Shown: positions 36,765 to 50,279, counted from the stretch's first letter. The stretch: 64,000 nt of DNA from Paulownia fortunei (GCA_019321725.1 CM033106.1:19194551-19258550), one strand, 5' to 3'. Made by a program: numbers and translations. The notes: a model not told the origin generated them from the letters alone.

Positions 36765-37914
36765 TGTTACAACTTTAAGGTTGCAAAATATATAAAAATA
36801 TTAATGTATGTTGTAACTAAAGAAAAATCAAAGTAATAAAAGTACTGATAACTAGGGATCCACTTTTGAGTTTTGGAGATACATAAATCAAGAATCACCA
36901 CAAAACAAGTAGGTTTAGATCAAAACTCAAAATAATAATACAACATACTTAAATATTTTCGACCCTTATAATTGTTCCTTTTCCTCCGTTAAGAGGTTCA
37001 CCATTTTTCTCAACAAAATAAAATTTAGAAAGACATAATAAAAGTAGGAAAGATTAAAAATAAAAGAGAAACTAGAGAATGCATTTATATTACTATTAGA
37101 AAATTTACATTACTAGAAAATATACATTACTACTAGAAAACTTAGCCTAAAGAAACCCTCTACCCCCCTTCTCTTACAAGCTTAATACATAACCTATTTA
37201 TAGTACTTGGAGGATGCTAGATGCCAAACATATAATGGAGGAGTTAATCAAATGGTATGCTAGTTGCCAAGAGTTGGTAAGTTGTTACACCAAATCCTCA
37301 AAATTCTCACTTACCCAATTTAATTGCATTTTTAGGTCAGATATAGCTAGATTTTGATAATGAGTGAAGAACAAAAGTTGGCAATCTTTCGGTGTGATAT
37401 ATTTTCATATATCATTTGTCAAATTTGGTTATCGTATGAAGGAAATATGGTCAAATTACCAAATCATATCCAAAAGACGTCCTTTAACAACAACAACACA
37501 TTACAATATATATTTTTACCATTTTCACATATTTTCTCACCATCTTGTCCTTAGAAAACTCATTCATTTACCTCTTTATATAACATATCCAAATATCAGC
37601 CCAAAATTAATTTAGTTTTAAGAGATATGACCCAATTAGTCAAATAAGTTAATATTGGGTTGAACTCTTATACGAATTTTTGGTGATCCATTTTATGCAA
37701 CCTTTTGGACGAATTTTCTGCTATAATCAAAATTGAATTGGGTTGAGCTTCTAATAGAAAAGATGCACAAGTTTGGAAATATGCTTGTTTTGATCTTTTT
37801 ATATTCATTGATTCCCTAACACAAAACATGAATAAACCAATAATATTAACAAGAATAAAGTAAGAAAAGTATAAAGGATTTGATATAAAAATATGTCAAA
37901 ATATGCACTTATCA
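36765..37914 (-). repeat. 5' LTR of the Athila-like element
   Basis: On the minus strand it starts TGATAAGTGCATAT and ends GTTGTAACA, followed at once by the primer-binding site. Length is 1150 bp. Its start matches the LTRs at 5093-7577 and 48302-50279. The plus-strand frames 37354-37615 are LTR sequence. No 3' partner remains. Confidence 0.78.
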
Positions 37915-38360
37915 CTACTCAATACGAGAAGTGATCTGCTTCAATATTCTTTACTCTCGACCAACCCTCCCTACACGAGGCTTGACCGAGAGTGGGGAGC
38001 TTTAATTATGAATACCCAAACCTAGCAGAAAAAGGCCCAATTATTAAAAACACAATTTAATTTGAACTATCCCTACAGGCTTGATAGGCTTAAGCCCATT
38101 AGGAGTTATTATAAATACTCATTTATCCTTTAGAAAGAGGTAATTCATTCACATTGCTAGAACTTGAAACTTTTTTGTTTTCATAAGATTATTCTATCTC
38201 TAGTTCTAACTTGAGCGTCGGAGAGTTTTCGCCGTGACAACCCCGACGCTCCTAACGACTTATGTGTGTTGCAGGTAACCCACGTAATAATTGAAGGCTT
38301 GCGAGGAACTCACGTTTGGAGATTTGAATCCATACGACATCAAGTTTGAAATTAATAAAA
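37915..38360 (+). repeat. Fragment of a gypsy (Tat/Ogre-like) LTR
   Basis: A TATA-like TTATAAATACTC at about 38109 is followed by CTTGAGCGTCGGAGAG and CCCCGACGCTCC, a hairpin-like pair, and then TTGCAGGT. This wording is typical of the right half of Tat/Ogre LTRs. Neither terminus nor an adjoining interior is seen, so it is a fragment. Confidence 0.45.
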
Positions 38361-40420
38361 AAAAAATCGCAAACCACACTATCATCACCTCTAGTTACGG
38401 GTGTCAAATTGGTGGTTCAGTTCCAATCGGGTCTAATTGAAATAAATCAGTTCTATTTTGGCCTCCGGATACCTAAGCCTTTGCTCTTTGTTTTATTTTG
38501 AATTTTTTTTAATTTTCTGTTCTAAAAAGAAATTGTTAATTAGAGTCCAAAACAGGGGATTATAATAGCACTGTATGTTGTTGAAAGTCCCGAACTGAAT
38601 AACGTAGCAAGTTAATTCTTGTGGATCGGATTCCGCACAGTTAGTTATTTATACAATATTTAAGCTTAGAGTTATTTGGACCAATTGGATGTTTAATATT
38701 GTAGGCCAAGTCCCCACACTTACAAGCCCAAAAATCTAAATCTAAGGTTTAATCTAAGATGATCCAATTACACTCTTCAAAAGGGTGGCGTTCCGGATTG
38801 TAAAGTCTCAAGTTCGTCTTCCACTTGCTTTATTTACAAAAAAATATATCATCCATATATTTTTTATAAAAAAATATTTATCAAATGTTAAAGTTTATTT
38901 GGTAAGACAATAATTAAGTAAATATTTAAATACTTAAACTCTATTGGCTATTGAAGATTTGTATGATAAGTGATCCGTTAGAAGGCATTTTTTAACATTT
39001 CAAGTTTGGTTCTCGCTTTATCTCAAACATAATATTAAAAAACTAAAAGCTTATTATATGGAATATCCATTGCTAAAATAGGGCCCGTTCAAGAAGAAAA
39101 ACCATTCTTCTTGAAAGGATTTTGCGTATTGGAGAGAACAGTTCATTAACATTACCACAATATATTTTCAATAAATTAAAATTTCGAAAAATCATTTATG
39201 CAAATTATGGCTTCATACCATCCATTGAATTTACTTACAGTTATTACAAACTTTTGCTTGCAAAAGATTGTCCACGAATTAAAGAAGAACCTTCTGAAGA
39301 GGAGGACGGATGCAACATGCCTAAGACAGAACCATCACCAAAATTTAGTAAGATCCATGTCATCTTATTCCAGTCGCCATAATTATGTGTTTTCAAGCCA
39401 TCAAATGAAATATTGATGCAATCTATGAATAATCAAGACAAATTCTCAATATCATTCTTCACAGACTCGGAACAATCATAAACTAGTTTCAGTATTCAAT
39501 TAGGGTTATAGCCAGTTAAATTAGACAAGATGATACTAACATTTTATGATATTATTATGATAATATTCACAAGAATAGTAATCTGGTTGGCATAAAATTT
39601 CCCCACATTGACACATAAAGAATCGCCAACAAGCAATTTATTTCTAAGGTTTCAACATCCATTCTTTTCTTTCAGTCATTTTTGTCTGTACATTGGTTAT
39701 CTATCATTCTGTTTTTTTCGGTCATTACGATTTCGCTTTTCTCTTTCTGGGGTTCGAGGGTAGGGTGTCTTCCATTTTCTGCTCATCTCATTGTTATCCA
39801 TATGATATGTTGTTAAAGTCAACTTCTCAATAATTAACTCTTAAAGTGAATTATAAAAATTATCATTGAGATTTGAACTATTTATTAAAATAATTATTTA
39901 AAATTATAAATTATAAATACCGTCTTAATATTTATTTTTATTTTATAAATTACATATAATGAGGGTATTTGTAAAATAAAGACAAACCTCAAGAGGGTAT
40001 TTGTAATTTTGAAAGACCACTGAATTTTTTTTATAATTTAGCTAAACCTCACAACTCATATTCAAGTATTATTTTTAAAATTGGGTTTCTGCCTACAATA
40101 CGAATAGACAGTAAATGACCCTAAAGTTGTCCCAGGGATAACCCTTTGATACTCAAGTCAATATGTATTGTAAGAAAATGACAAAGCAGTTAATAGTCGA
40201 GTGAATGTGACGTACCTTACAATGAATTAGAGGATGGCATTTATAGTTATCCTTGATGGAACTATATTTGTATGGACTAGCTGAGTGTACCTCTTGAGCC
40301 ACTAGGTTTTATTGCCTCGTTGGGCTTGAGCCCATTAGGAAGCGTCTTTTCAGGTACGAACTTTAAAATTTTAATTGGGTTTGAATTATTCTAATGCCCA
40401 TCATAAGTCCCCTAACTTCC
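38361..40420. other. AT-rich intergenic DNA, no gene recognised
   Basis: The frames at 39122-39416 have no recognisable domain. A stretch at 38400-38470 (GGGTGTCAAATTGG, then repeated GGTTCAGTTCC-like words) is loosely like the end of an hAT transposon. Segment 39845-40075 is very AT-rich with repeated GAGGGTATTTGTAA words (39962 and 39992) and could be a decayed MITE. None is firm. Confidence 0.3.
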
Positions 40421-41424
40421 CATTAGAGTGGCCAATTAAATTGATCATTTTTGTTCTCTTGTAAAATGCTCTCTTATTCGAGTTACATGGATAAAAGACA
40501 ATCTTTATTCAAATTAGTATCATCAAAATTAGATGGAGTCCCTATATCACATATGGCTATAGGGCATGCTCGCGCATAGGATTATGATCATGGGCCTTTA
40601 TGGCTGTGATCCTAAATCAGTTCCAAGTCGAGAATTTATTGAGAAGGGACATCGATAAGCCTATGAAAACATAGTTCTAGGGGAGTATTGTTCATCATCT
40701 ATACCAATGAGCTGACTATCGAATCGTTGTAATTGATGTTCGATGCATATGCTCAAAGAGAGCGCCTCGTTCCATATATATCGATGTTGTGACACTAGTA
40801 CATGTATGCAGGTGCTTGTTAAAAAATAAGTATACTAAACAACCCTGCTAGAAAAATCCCAAGAAGACATTGACTGTCTAATTTCCTTCATTACAATAGT
40901 GCATGAACTAATCTTTTAACTTAAGGCACCATTATAACTTTATGCGCAACATCGTGCACTTTGATTTATTTTTTGATTGCTTGGCAATCACAAAGAGAAT
41001 ATTTTGGGTGCAACATCTTCGTGTATGGGATTTATGTGCGATCAATAAAGGATCCATCACGTGTCTAGTATAATAGGTGAATCTCCTGTATTTTTTACTA
41101 TGCTTGATTCTGAAATCCATGGCCATGGTTGGGATAAATGAGTTTTCTAAATAGCATCAATAAATAAAGATACTAGGAATGGATACATAGAATTAAGCTA
41201 TTAGAGTTTCGACTAATAATCTATACTCTAGGCTTAATCGGGATATTAGTTGACGATAGTATCGTACTTCCACGGTATTCATAATTTTAAAGGTTTATCT
41301 TCTTCACCTATATCTAAATCTTCATGGCATGTTTCTAGACACTACCCATAATTGGTGAGGTTTTTGGATTAATGGATTAATTTTAAGATAATTAATTAAT
41401 TATTCAATTAAGTCACAAGAGTTG

Positions 41425-44400
41425 TGTTGGGTTCGCTATAATCGCAGGGGTATACGCAGCGGAAAATTAAAATTTTTATCAAACATAAATTTAACCCCTT
41501 TGATTCGAAAGCGATTTTAACGATCGTGCTTATTCAAGTGAATATATAAATAAATATAAAATCGGATTATACCTTTTGTGCACTCCGGTTGTTGTAGGGA
41601 AAGAAGCAATCAGTTGCTTATCCTGGACTATCAGAACTCGCAGGGATCCAAATGTCTCCCCTCTATCAGGTCCACGATACGGAAAGCAACACCAATCAAA
41701 AGGATTCGCTAGTATCCTTTTAATTGTTTACTAATCTAGAACCGGAGTATATTTTCAAGAACAATAAAGATTGATTCTTTAAGTTTTTGAAACAATAATA
41801 TGAAAAAAATAACAAGAAACTGATTTTCTTTTCCTTTCTTTTCTTTTCTTGAAGAGTAAAAATAGAAGACTTTAAACAAAATATTTTTGCTCAAATTTTT
41901 GAATTGAATTATGTAATTTTCATCCCTCATATATATAGGGCTAAAAATTTTAATCCTTTTCCAACTCTTGGAAAGTTTTTCTATTTTGAACTACTTCAAA
42001 ACCTTATCTTGGAAGGATTCTAAATCTTCCAAGAACTCTTCTTTTTTCACTCTTCTATTGTATGTGGACTAATTTGAGACTACATTAATCATCAAAATTG
42101 TCTACATACATTCTTGATATTAATTTGAACTCTTCAAATAATATCAAGATAGATATATATCATATATATATACTATAATTATATTTATACATAAATTAAA
42201 TCTTAGTGGCCTATTTTATCCTATAAAATTGGTCACTATATTTATTTATCTATAAATATGTTAATTAAATAAATTATATTTATTTAATTTATTCTCTTCA
42301 TACTTTAGTGGGCTTCTTAAGTGATCCACATTTATTTTGGGCTTGGACTCAAAAATCCCCAAATCAATTCAATTGATTCAATCTCAATTTAATCAATCCA
42401 ATTGATTAATTTAATTTACTCCAATTGGGTTTTCTAATCAAATTAGGTCCAATTAAATAATCCAATTACTTAATTGAATAATTTAATTTAACTATTAAAT
42501 TAAATAGAACCCTTAATTAATTAATTGATCAGTATTAATTAATTAATTTCCAACCATTGGATAAAATCTAAAATTAAAAATGTTACTTTCCATAAAGATG
42601 TGTGACCCTCTTAGGTTCACTATTAAGCTAGTAGTGGGTTTGCAATATTTGCAACTTATGAATAATAATTATTCCAATTAATTAATCTAATTAATTAATT
42701 CACTTGGAATCAACTCCTTAATTCCAAGAACCTCACTATCCATGAAAACACCTAGCAAGTAATCATGACAAACTAGTCTTAGGTGAAATAGCGAGTAAAC
42801 CTATTTTAGTTGCGAGTACCATACACGTACGGTCCTTTCGACAGCTAATCTCCTGATTGAATCTAAGGCATGGTGTAACACCCCCATTACTACACAACCA
42901 TATATATTGTATAATTTGACATGATAGAACCTGTGTGCATGCATGGAATATTTTTTTTTAACATTTTAAGAAAAGCTAAATCACTTCTTACATACACAAC
43001 CCTGTTTAAAATAGAAGGATCAGTATTTATATAAAAACACAACACCCACAACAACCACAATATTTACACACTTAATTACAGTAAAGTTTTAAAAGAGAAA
43101 TATAGTACCAATCTAAAAACATAATACACCAGACTCAACATATAACAAGCCAACAAAATAGCCCAACAGGTCGTCATCCATGTACACACTCCCTCAAACA
43201 CCTGCAGGAGCTCCAACAGCCAACCAGCCAGCCAAAGATGCTTCAAGTATCATCGTACTCACCTACAATGCATAAACTATATGAGCTAACGCTCAGCAAG
43301 TAAAGATTATGCATGTCAAAGAATAATCCACAATATCAAGTCATGCAACTCAAAATGCTATGCTCACAATGCAATTTTATGCATCAAAATATTTCTCTCA
43401 AAATCATTTCTTTCTTGGGCCCCTGACCAACGCTACTATCTCATGCACCGGAAAAGAGCTCTGTATACCGCCATAATCCAATGGCCAATAATCATATAAG
43501 CATGCAAATCCATGCATACTCATACGCATGCAAATCCATGCACGCGAACCTGCAAATCCATGCATAACACCATGCAAATCCATGCATGCTTCGGTACACT
43601 AGTAGTGGTCAACAAAATATTTTCCTTTCTCTGAATCATGCCGTGCAATGCAAGATTTATCACAATAGTAGTATATGATGCATGCACGTGCTAATGACAA
43701 TGCCCATGTATGTATGCTCAATGGAGAGCCCTCTACTATGCACATATGATTTATGATATTACATATAATTCACACATCTACTATGTCTATGCATTGTAGT
43801 TGCAAATGAATCTTTACTTACCTTTCACTTGGTTGGTGGCTTAGTCTAAATTTGTTTAGTATTCCTCTCCAACCTTAGATGTAAAATAGCCTGTAATATT
43901 ACCCAACATCAAGCACCATTCCCAATTTGGCAAGTTGAAAGCACAAAATCTCATACTAGACCTTAAACACCAAGCTATAAGCTAACAATCAAGCTTTCAC
44001 AAACTAGAACCCAATATAGCCCCTCAAATACCTCAATTTCTCATCTTAAATACATGAAAACATCATGTAATTGAAGTATTATAACTCTAATAGCATGTAC
44101 CTAATTGTTAACACTCAATAGCAACATGTCTAGGTTGAAACATGCTAAGTGATCAAATGTGGCAGATTCACATTTTCATATTTTCTTGCTGTCAAGTTTA
44201 GTTGCATGATAATTTTAACATCCCTAAACATATCCAATCACTCCAAAATTTTTACCACACTTATATAACATGTATATAAATGTAACCATATCATAGAATT
44301 GCTAAAAATCACAGATATAGCTTCCCAAGTTCAGCTCTCTTCATGACATACTGAAACAGATTATTTCCTACCGTGACAGTTTTGCACACTTCATGACATT

Positions 44401-46539
44401 AATTGTTTTGGCACCCTTAAGTATATTCAATCACTCCAAAATTTTCACCATACTTAGATAACATATATAATGAGACAACCAGGTCATATTATTACCAAAA
44501 ATAACCGATTTAGCTCCCTTAATTCAGTTTCCTTCACAGCACACCAAAACAGATTTTGCTATTTTGGCAGTTTGAGTGTTTCTCCAATATCATTCTCTAT
44601 TTCAATTTCCAACTGATAAAAATTCATTCCAATACTCTTAAATCATATATGGTCATGTAAATGGTAATAATTATAGGTTTTATTCAACATACCATACACT
44701 TTTGAAGCCTAAAACACATGAAAATAGTAAGATGACAGTTTCTGCCATAAGTATTTCCTATTAAGTGTTTGTGATCAAAAACCCTTTCTTTGTGCACCAA
44801 AGTCTAACTAAAAACTTCCTAACACTTTTATAAGAGATATTGAAAGCTTAATAAGCCATAAAACCATTCATAATAATCTGAAAACCAAAGGCAAAACCGT
44901 AGATAAGTGTTACCTATGCAGATTTTGAGGCTAACTTGATGGTAATCACTTCTTCTTTGCTTTTCTTGCTTTTATTTCAATTTGGAATCAATTTGGATCA
45001 CATGGAGACCTTAAGGTGTGTGTTTGGAAGATGAAAATGGCTGAAATGATAGTCTGGTCGTTGCTTAAGGGTGAAGGGTTTGAGGTGTTAGCTTAAGATG
45101 TTAGCTTAAGCTTAATAAGAAAGCACGAGGTGGCAAGTAAATGGCAAATCTGATTTTCTCCCTTATCTTGCAGCCCTAATCTTGTGTGTCTCATCTATTT
45201 TTATTTGGTTGCAACCTATCTTAATCACCATTCATTCCCATAGGTAATTCCTATGTCCGTTCATTCGATCTCCAAACCGATTCGCATCCGATTCTTAAAG
45301 AATTATCTAGTTTGCATTTCTAAAATCATATGCACATAAGGGCCTTGTAATATGACACTTAAATCATATTATATCATGTCCAATATCCCAAGTATGCTAA
45401 TTTACAAATATATACTTTTGAAATAACTTGATCCAATCAAATTAAACCGTATAAGGTTACTAGTAACACTTTTAGCACTTCCAAAATTATGACCTATATA
45501 TCCCATCTATATCTAATATTGATCCACCTCATTTTCTTCTTATTTCAATATAAAATCAACTACTTAGATTAAGAAATTCAATAACTAATATCGTGCAAGA
45601 ACTTCAGAATTAAGTTTAATATTCAAGAATGTCGTATAAAATGAAATAAATTATGCAATGTCAATAGAAATGCAAATTGCATATAAAATTAACATGTAAT
45701 GCATGAATCATATTTGGCCATGTGAGTAGTAAGAGGCTTGGGTATCACACATGGATTATAAGTCGAAACCCTTAATGATTCAATTGCTGTGATCCCATTT
45801 CAAGTTCCAATGATTCTTGATGAATCATAATTCATTCTGCCTTGGCCAAGGTCTTTGAATCACGAACTATGAAAACACAGGAGATTCCCTTGTTTAAAAA
45901 AAAAAAACAAGTGTCAAATTCTATGTTGGCCACTGACAAACCTCCATGCACACCAGTGCAACACCCAACATACCCCCTTTGTGATTGTCAAGCAATCAGA
46001 AGATATATCAAAGTGCTGCAGGATGCACACAAGGCTACCATCGTGCCTCAAGTCTGAGGACTAGTCGTATACTATCGCAACACAGAAATTCTTATTTCGA
46101 CGGGCAAAGCCTCCAACTAAGAATTTCTTGCGGGCCATATTCGGTGTACTTGTTCCCTAACAAGCACCCACATATATGCACTTACGTCTCTATGCTAATG
46201 CCAATGGAATGTGACATTCTCGTCTCACGAGCATGCATTATATGTACGAGTTTTACTGAGCTATTTGATATCCCATCTCAAAAAGCTCTCGACTCGGAAC
46301 TTATTTAAGACCAAAGCCTTAGAGGCATGTTCCATGATCGCCATCATATGCGCGACCATGCCCCGTAGCTAAATTTGGTCTAAGGACTTTATCTAATGTG
46401 CAGAAATAAAAAAAACGCAAGACATAAGATAAAGAAAATGCTTTTTTATTAATATGATTCCCAATAAGATTGTCTTTACAAAAGCAAAAGAGTATAATAC
46501 ACCCAATCTAATTGGGGCGTTGGGCATCCTACTCTAACA
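41425..46539 (-). mobile_element. Copia-like solo LTR with perfect TSD, itself hosting a Tekay/Del solo LTR
   Basis: It starts TGTTGGGTTCGC on the plus strand and ends CTCTAACA; it matches 32616-34851 throughout once 42874-45754 is removed. It is flanked by AGTTG on both sides (41420-41424 and 46540-46544), a perfect 5-bp target duplication. No interior is present. Reading frames within it (41736-41930, 45842-46308) correspond to positions in the other copy that are not open, so they are not genes. Confidence 0.92.
42874..45749 (-). mobile_element. Tekay/Del-type solo LTR (copy 3) with perfect TSD
   Basis: It starts TGTAACACCCCC on the plus strand and ends GGGTATCACA, the ends of the same ~3-kb LTR family. 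It is flanked by CATGG on both sides (42869-42873 and 45750-45754), a perfect target duplication. The uninterrupted site can be read in the paralogous LTR at about 34066-34076. Length is 2876 bp. Contains the CATGCAAATCCATGCAT repeats at 43497-43590. Confidence 0.93.
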
Positions 46540-46946
46540 AGTTGTGGGTCCACTACTTACTTTTTGGTGAATTTAAGGGGTCACATACTAACTTAGACAG
46601 GTCTATTTCTTGTCTAAGAATTGATTTAAGAGTTGGATTAAATTTAACTAATATGATTAATTAAATTAGTCTTAATTAATTAATTATTAATTAATTTAAT
46701 TAATTTAATTAATTAATTAACCTAATTGTATTGGTAGCCTATTATGGAACAACTAATTAATTAATTATAGTGGACTTTTTAATTCATGAAATGAATTAAT
46801 TAGTTGATTGGATCATCTAAATTGGATTCAATTAATTAATTTAGTCAATGTCTATTGGGTGTGGGCATGTAGAAAGCACAATTGGAATTAAATAAAGATT
46901 TATTTCCTAGATGAATTATGGTTTTTAGTCTTGTTCTTGGAATATA

Positions 46947-47905
46947 TGGTTAGAGTAGTGTCCGATAAGCCAATTGATTTGATCGTCCTTATACTCTTGT
47001 GAAATAATTTTATTTATATTAGCATCATTAAAATAACAATCATCATCTTAAATTCTTTATAAGAATTAGATGAAGTCCTCAAATCATATATAATTATAGG
47101 GCGTGGTCGAGCATATGATAGCGATCGTAGAATATGACTCCAAGACTATGGTCTTAAAACATCCTAAATCAAGGATCAATGAGATGGGATATCATTGATC
47201 CTACTGAGACTTGCGTATATAATGCAGGCTTGAAAAGAGAATGTCTCATTCCATGAGCATTGGTGTGGTGACACTAGTGCATGTATGCGGGTACTTGTTG
47301 AGGAACAAGTATGCTGAACTACCCTGTCTGAAAATTACCAATTAGAAATATTCTGTTGTCGAATGGAAATTTTCTCGTTATGATAGTGCAAGAATTAGTT
47401 CTTGGACTTGAGGCACCATAGTAACCTCGTGCATGATATGTTGCACTTTGATGTATTTTTTGATTGCATGACAATCACAAGGAGTTTATGTTGGGTGTAA
47501 TATCTTCATGTATGGAGATTAATGAGTGGCCAACAAAGGATCCATCATCTATCTAGATGAATAGGTAAATCTCCTATATGTTCAACTATACTTACTCTAA
47601 ATCCTTGGGCAAGGTTGGATGGAAATTAGATGTGGGGTTTTCTAATTGTTCATCATCGAGTCAAGCTACTAGGAATGAAAACATAGTTATTGAGCTAATA
47701 TGGTTTCGACTGATAATCTATGCCCTAGGCTCAATCAGGAGGTTAGATGACGGAAGGACTATAATTGTATGGTATTGGTAATTGGAATAGGTTTGCACCT
47801 TCACCTAAGACTATGAGTCATGATGCATTACTAGGTGCTTCCCATGTTTGTGGGTTCTTGGAATTAATGGGTTAATTCTAAGAGGATTAATTAATTATAT
47901 TACAT
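46947..47905 (+). repeat. Copia LTR (copy B), 3'-truncated
   Basis: It begins TGGTTAGAGTAGTGTCCGATAAG and follows the same path as copy A (TGACACTAGTGCATGTATGCGG at 47270) and the reverse complement of 469-2652 up to about position 1745 of that LTR. After 47905 the similarity ends. The frame 47578-47781 is LTR sequence. Confidence 0.65.
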
Positions 47906-48301
47906 TTCCAAGCTATGTTTACATTTAAAAGAGTAACTCATGAGTCTTTATCGCTATTTTTTTTCTTGCTTGGACATGGTGTAGTTTTTTTAGTAGTTGT
48001 GTCTACTTACTCGAGAGACTTGGAAAGAGAAATTCTTTTACATCAATGGTTTCAATAGCAGTTTGTTTTCTCCTGTTGACTCCCCTAGGGGAGGAACACA
48101 GAAAGCATGTGAATTCTAGATTGTTGACTTTTTAGATCATTCACTTGAAGGGAATTCAATCTTACTAAGACACCTTTAAGTCTCCCTTCTAGTAGATCAC
48201 TACTAGGAGTGTGGTCAGCTAGGATGATATTCAGTGTCATAGCCTTATGATCGATGAATGTTTAGGCGAGATGCTCGCTAGAGAGTTAGCTCAAGTGAGT
48301 G
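47906..48301. other. Unassigned stretch between LTR fragments
   Basis: No coding signal and no repeat partner seen. It may belong with 50280-51588 as the interior of a non-autonomous element flanked by the LTR fragments at 46947 and 51589. Confidence 0.3.
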
Positions 48302-48872
48302 TGATAAGTGCATAATTTTATATTTATTTGTATCAATTCTTCTATGTCTTCTTTACTTTATTCTTGTTAATAATATGTTTTTATTAATATTTTGTGTGTG
48401 ATAGGAGTTTGGTAATCAAAAGATCAAAAATGAGCCAAAATGAAGTTGAAAGAAGCATTATTGGGCCAAATTGACAAGGTTCCACTGCGGCAGTTTTGAT
48501 ATTTTGGCCATAAATTTTGGATCTAAAGCCCTGTTGACCTAATTCTTGGCTTATTGGAAAGAAAAGGGATATATATACAACTTTCATGTTGGAAACTATT
48601 TCCAATTCAATTGATTTCAAAGAGAACAATTCGGTTAAAGAGTCAAACGTGCACTGAAACTTCCAAATATGGCAGTCTTGGTAGTTTAGCATAACTCTCT
48701 CCAAACATGTGATATGGATCTGATTCAAGTGGCTACAGAAATCTAATAAATAGGAATAGAATTTCTATGAAGACACCAAAAGCCAATTCAACTTATAAAG
48801 AGGTCAAACAATCAGTTGAAAGGGGATAAATTGTGTCAGAAACTGAACTGAAGGAACAAAAATAGCAGCAAC

Positions 48873-48987
48873 GGCGCCTAGGCGCCAAACAGAATAGAGA
48901 GCACAGTGCCTAAGTGCCAAAACAGGGGCACCTAGGTGCTGGAAACAGAGGAAATAGCACCTAAGCACCAAAACAGGGCACCTTGGC
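48873..48987. repeat. Cluster of palindromic GGCGCCTAGGCGCC-type repeats
   Basis: Four palindrome-like units occur at 48873-48886, 48906-48918, 48927-48940 and 48956-48969, with a half unit at 48977-48987. Each has the form (G)GYRCCTARGYRCC and is separated by AAACAG-rich spacers. The first is a perfect 14-base palindrome; the others carry changes in both arms. Confidence 0.75.
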
Positions 48988-49081
48988 TCTATCCATATGA
49001 CAAAACTGATGCTTTTGGTTGGAGTGGTCACAAGTGGCGATCTTTTATACCTTTTGGCACATGTTTGTGATATGTATACAC

Positions 49082-49099
49082 TATATATATATATATATC
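49082..49099. repeat. (TA)n microsatellite
   Basis: About nine TA units within the solo LTR. Confidence 0.9.
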
Positions 49100-50279
49100 A
49101 CACCACACACACTACATGCTTTACACATACATTACTCACTTTACACCAAATCACATCCCATCTCACACTTTATAAAAGGACACTATCATCTCAACACAAA
49201 CATCAAATTTTCATTTTCACTCACTCTCTTAGAAATCACATACATCTTTTGAAAGCACTCTAGGGGGTTTTGAAGCTTCAAGGAAGAAAAAGTAGAAGAG
49301 GCTTGGAGGAGGAGGAGACATCCATAATCTACCACCAACCTCAACTATCTTCTTCAACCAATAAGTTTCTTTGATTCCCAATATTACTAATTTTTACTCT
49401 TTTGTCATTTCTTATCATGTTAGGATAAACTTTCTTATTGGTTGAGGTTGATTTCAAAGCCCCAGACACGAGTTTTTGTAATTGAATGTGTGATATTATT
49501 GATCAATTTTCTAATTGAAGTTGTTTATATTTTTCTATACTTAATGTCTTATGGGTATTTTTTTGCTTTGTTTGGGTGTGCAACCAAATTGGGTATGAGA
49601 TCTCTCTACAACTAGATTAGAAATTTTGGATCAGTGATTGTTTTGAATTTCTAATCATATGTAGTAAATTGTGATTAATGATTATGGGATATTTTGTTAA
49701 TTGCAATGGAAAATATAACCTAAGTTAAATGACCCGAGCTTGTGTGGTTGTTGCTTAGATCAATCTATCTTTCTTGTTTCAATGCATCCATTGGATTAAA
49801 TGCCAGAGAGCTTGTTCTAGGTTGTTTGGTGAGTAGGGAATCAGATAGAGAGCTTGTTCTATCTAACGAGCAACTAAGGAAAGATTAGGGTAGTAGAGTT
49901 TGTTATTACCTACGGTTGATAATTTCATTGGCAAATTATTCATAATATTGATATGAAATTATAATCCATTGTCTAGTCACGGTGAATGAAACCTCAACCT
50001 ACTTTAATCAATTGTTGATTTTGATTTAGATTTCTTTACATTTTAATTTGTTTTAATTTCTATAATTTAGTTACTCAATTCAAACCCTCCCCCAACCGTT
50101 TGTTATTTATATCTAGAATTTGCTTGTTGAAGTCTTAGTTTGAGGTTAGTTAAAATTCTTAGTTACTGAGTCGATAGTAAATTAGTTAGCCTTGATCCTC
50201 ATGGGATCGACTCTTACTCGCTCTATACTTGTTAAACATTTATTAAAGAGTAAGGTTTAAATTTGGTAGGCCTATGACA

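Larger units (their letters stand above)
29130..37914 (-). mobile_element. Athila-like Ty3/gypsy element, 3' LTR missing, with nested solo LTR
   Basis: On the minus strand, reading leftwards from 37914: 5' LTR, primer-binding site, gag, protease, RT, RNase H, integrase. The protein blocks (DGYSGYNQI, LLDLGA, FYWPTL, GIDFM) and the TGGCGC primer site fit Athila-type elements. A Copia-like solo LTR (32616-34851) lies in the protease. The pol frame can be followed to about 29150, where the tail of the convergent Tat element is met; no 3' LTR is present. Confidence 0.85.
40421..46946 (+). repeat. Copia LTR (copy A), 3'-truncated, hosting a nested solo LTR
   Basis: Segments 40421-41424 and 46545-46946 follow the reverse complement of the Copia LTR at 469-2652: the LTR head at 40421, the TGACACTAGTACATGTATGC block at 40789-40808, and the CACAAGAGTTG block at 41414. 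It stops at about 46946, short of the LTR end, where another LTR head begins. The interruption 41425-46539 is a complete nested insertion. Confidence 0.65.
48302..50279 (+). mobile_element. Gypsy-type (Athila-like) solo LTR
   Basis: It starts TGATAAGTGCATAATTTT, the same start as the Athila-like LTR read from 37914 leftward, and ends AATTTGGTAGGCCTATGACA, similar to the end of 5093-7577. Length is 1978 bp with no interior. The flanks GAGTG and ATCGA do not form a target duplication, so one end may be eroded or the flank rearranged. A palindromic short repeat cluster lies at 48873-48987. Confidence 0.65.

Noticed and set aside
39122..39416. Two overlapping open frames as a host gene
   Set aside because: No recognisable domain or splice pattern, and composition matches the surrounding AT-rich DNA.
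46660..46720. TTAATTAA runs as a possible origin or regulatory array
   Set aside because: The same AT-rich runs occur in every Copia LTR here (1380-1570, 33600-33770, 62440-62660) and are ordinary LTR composition.
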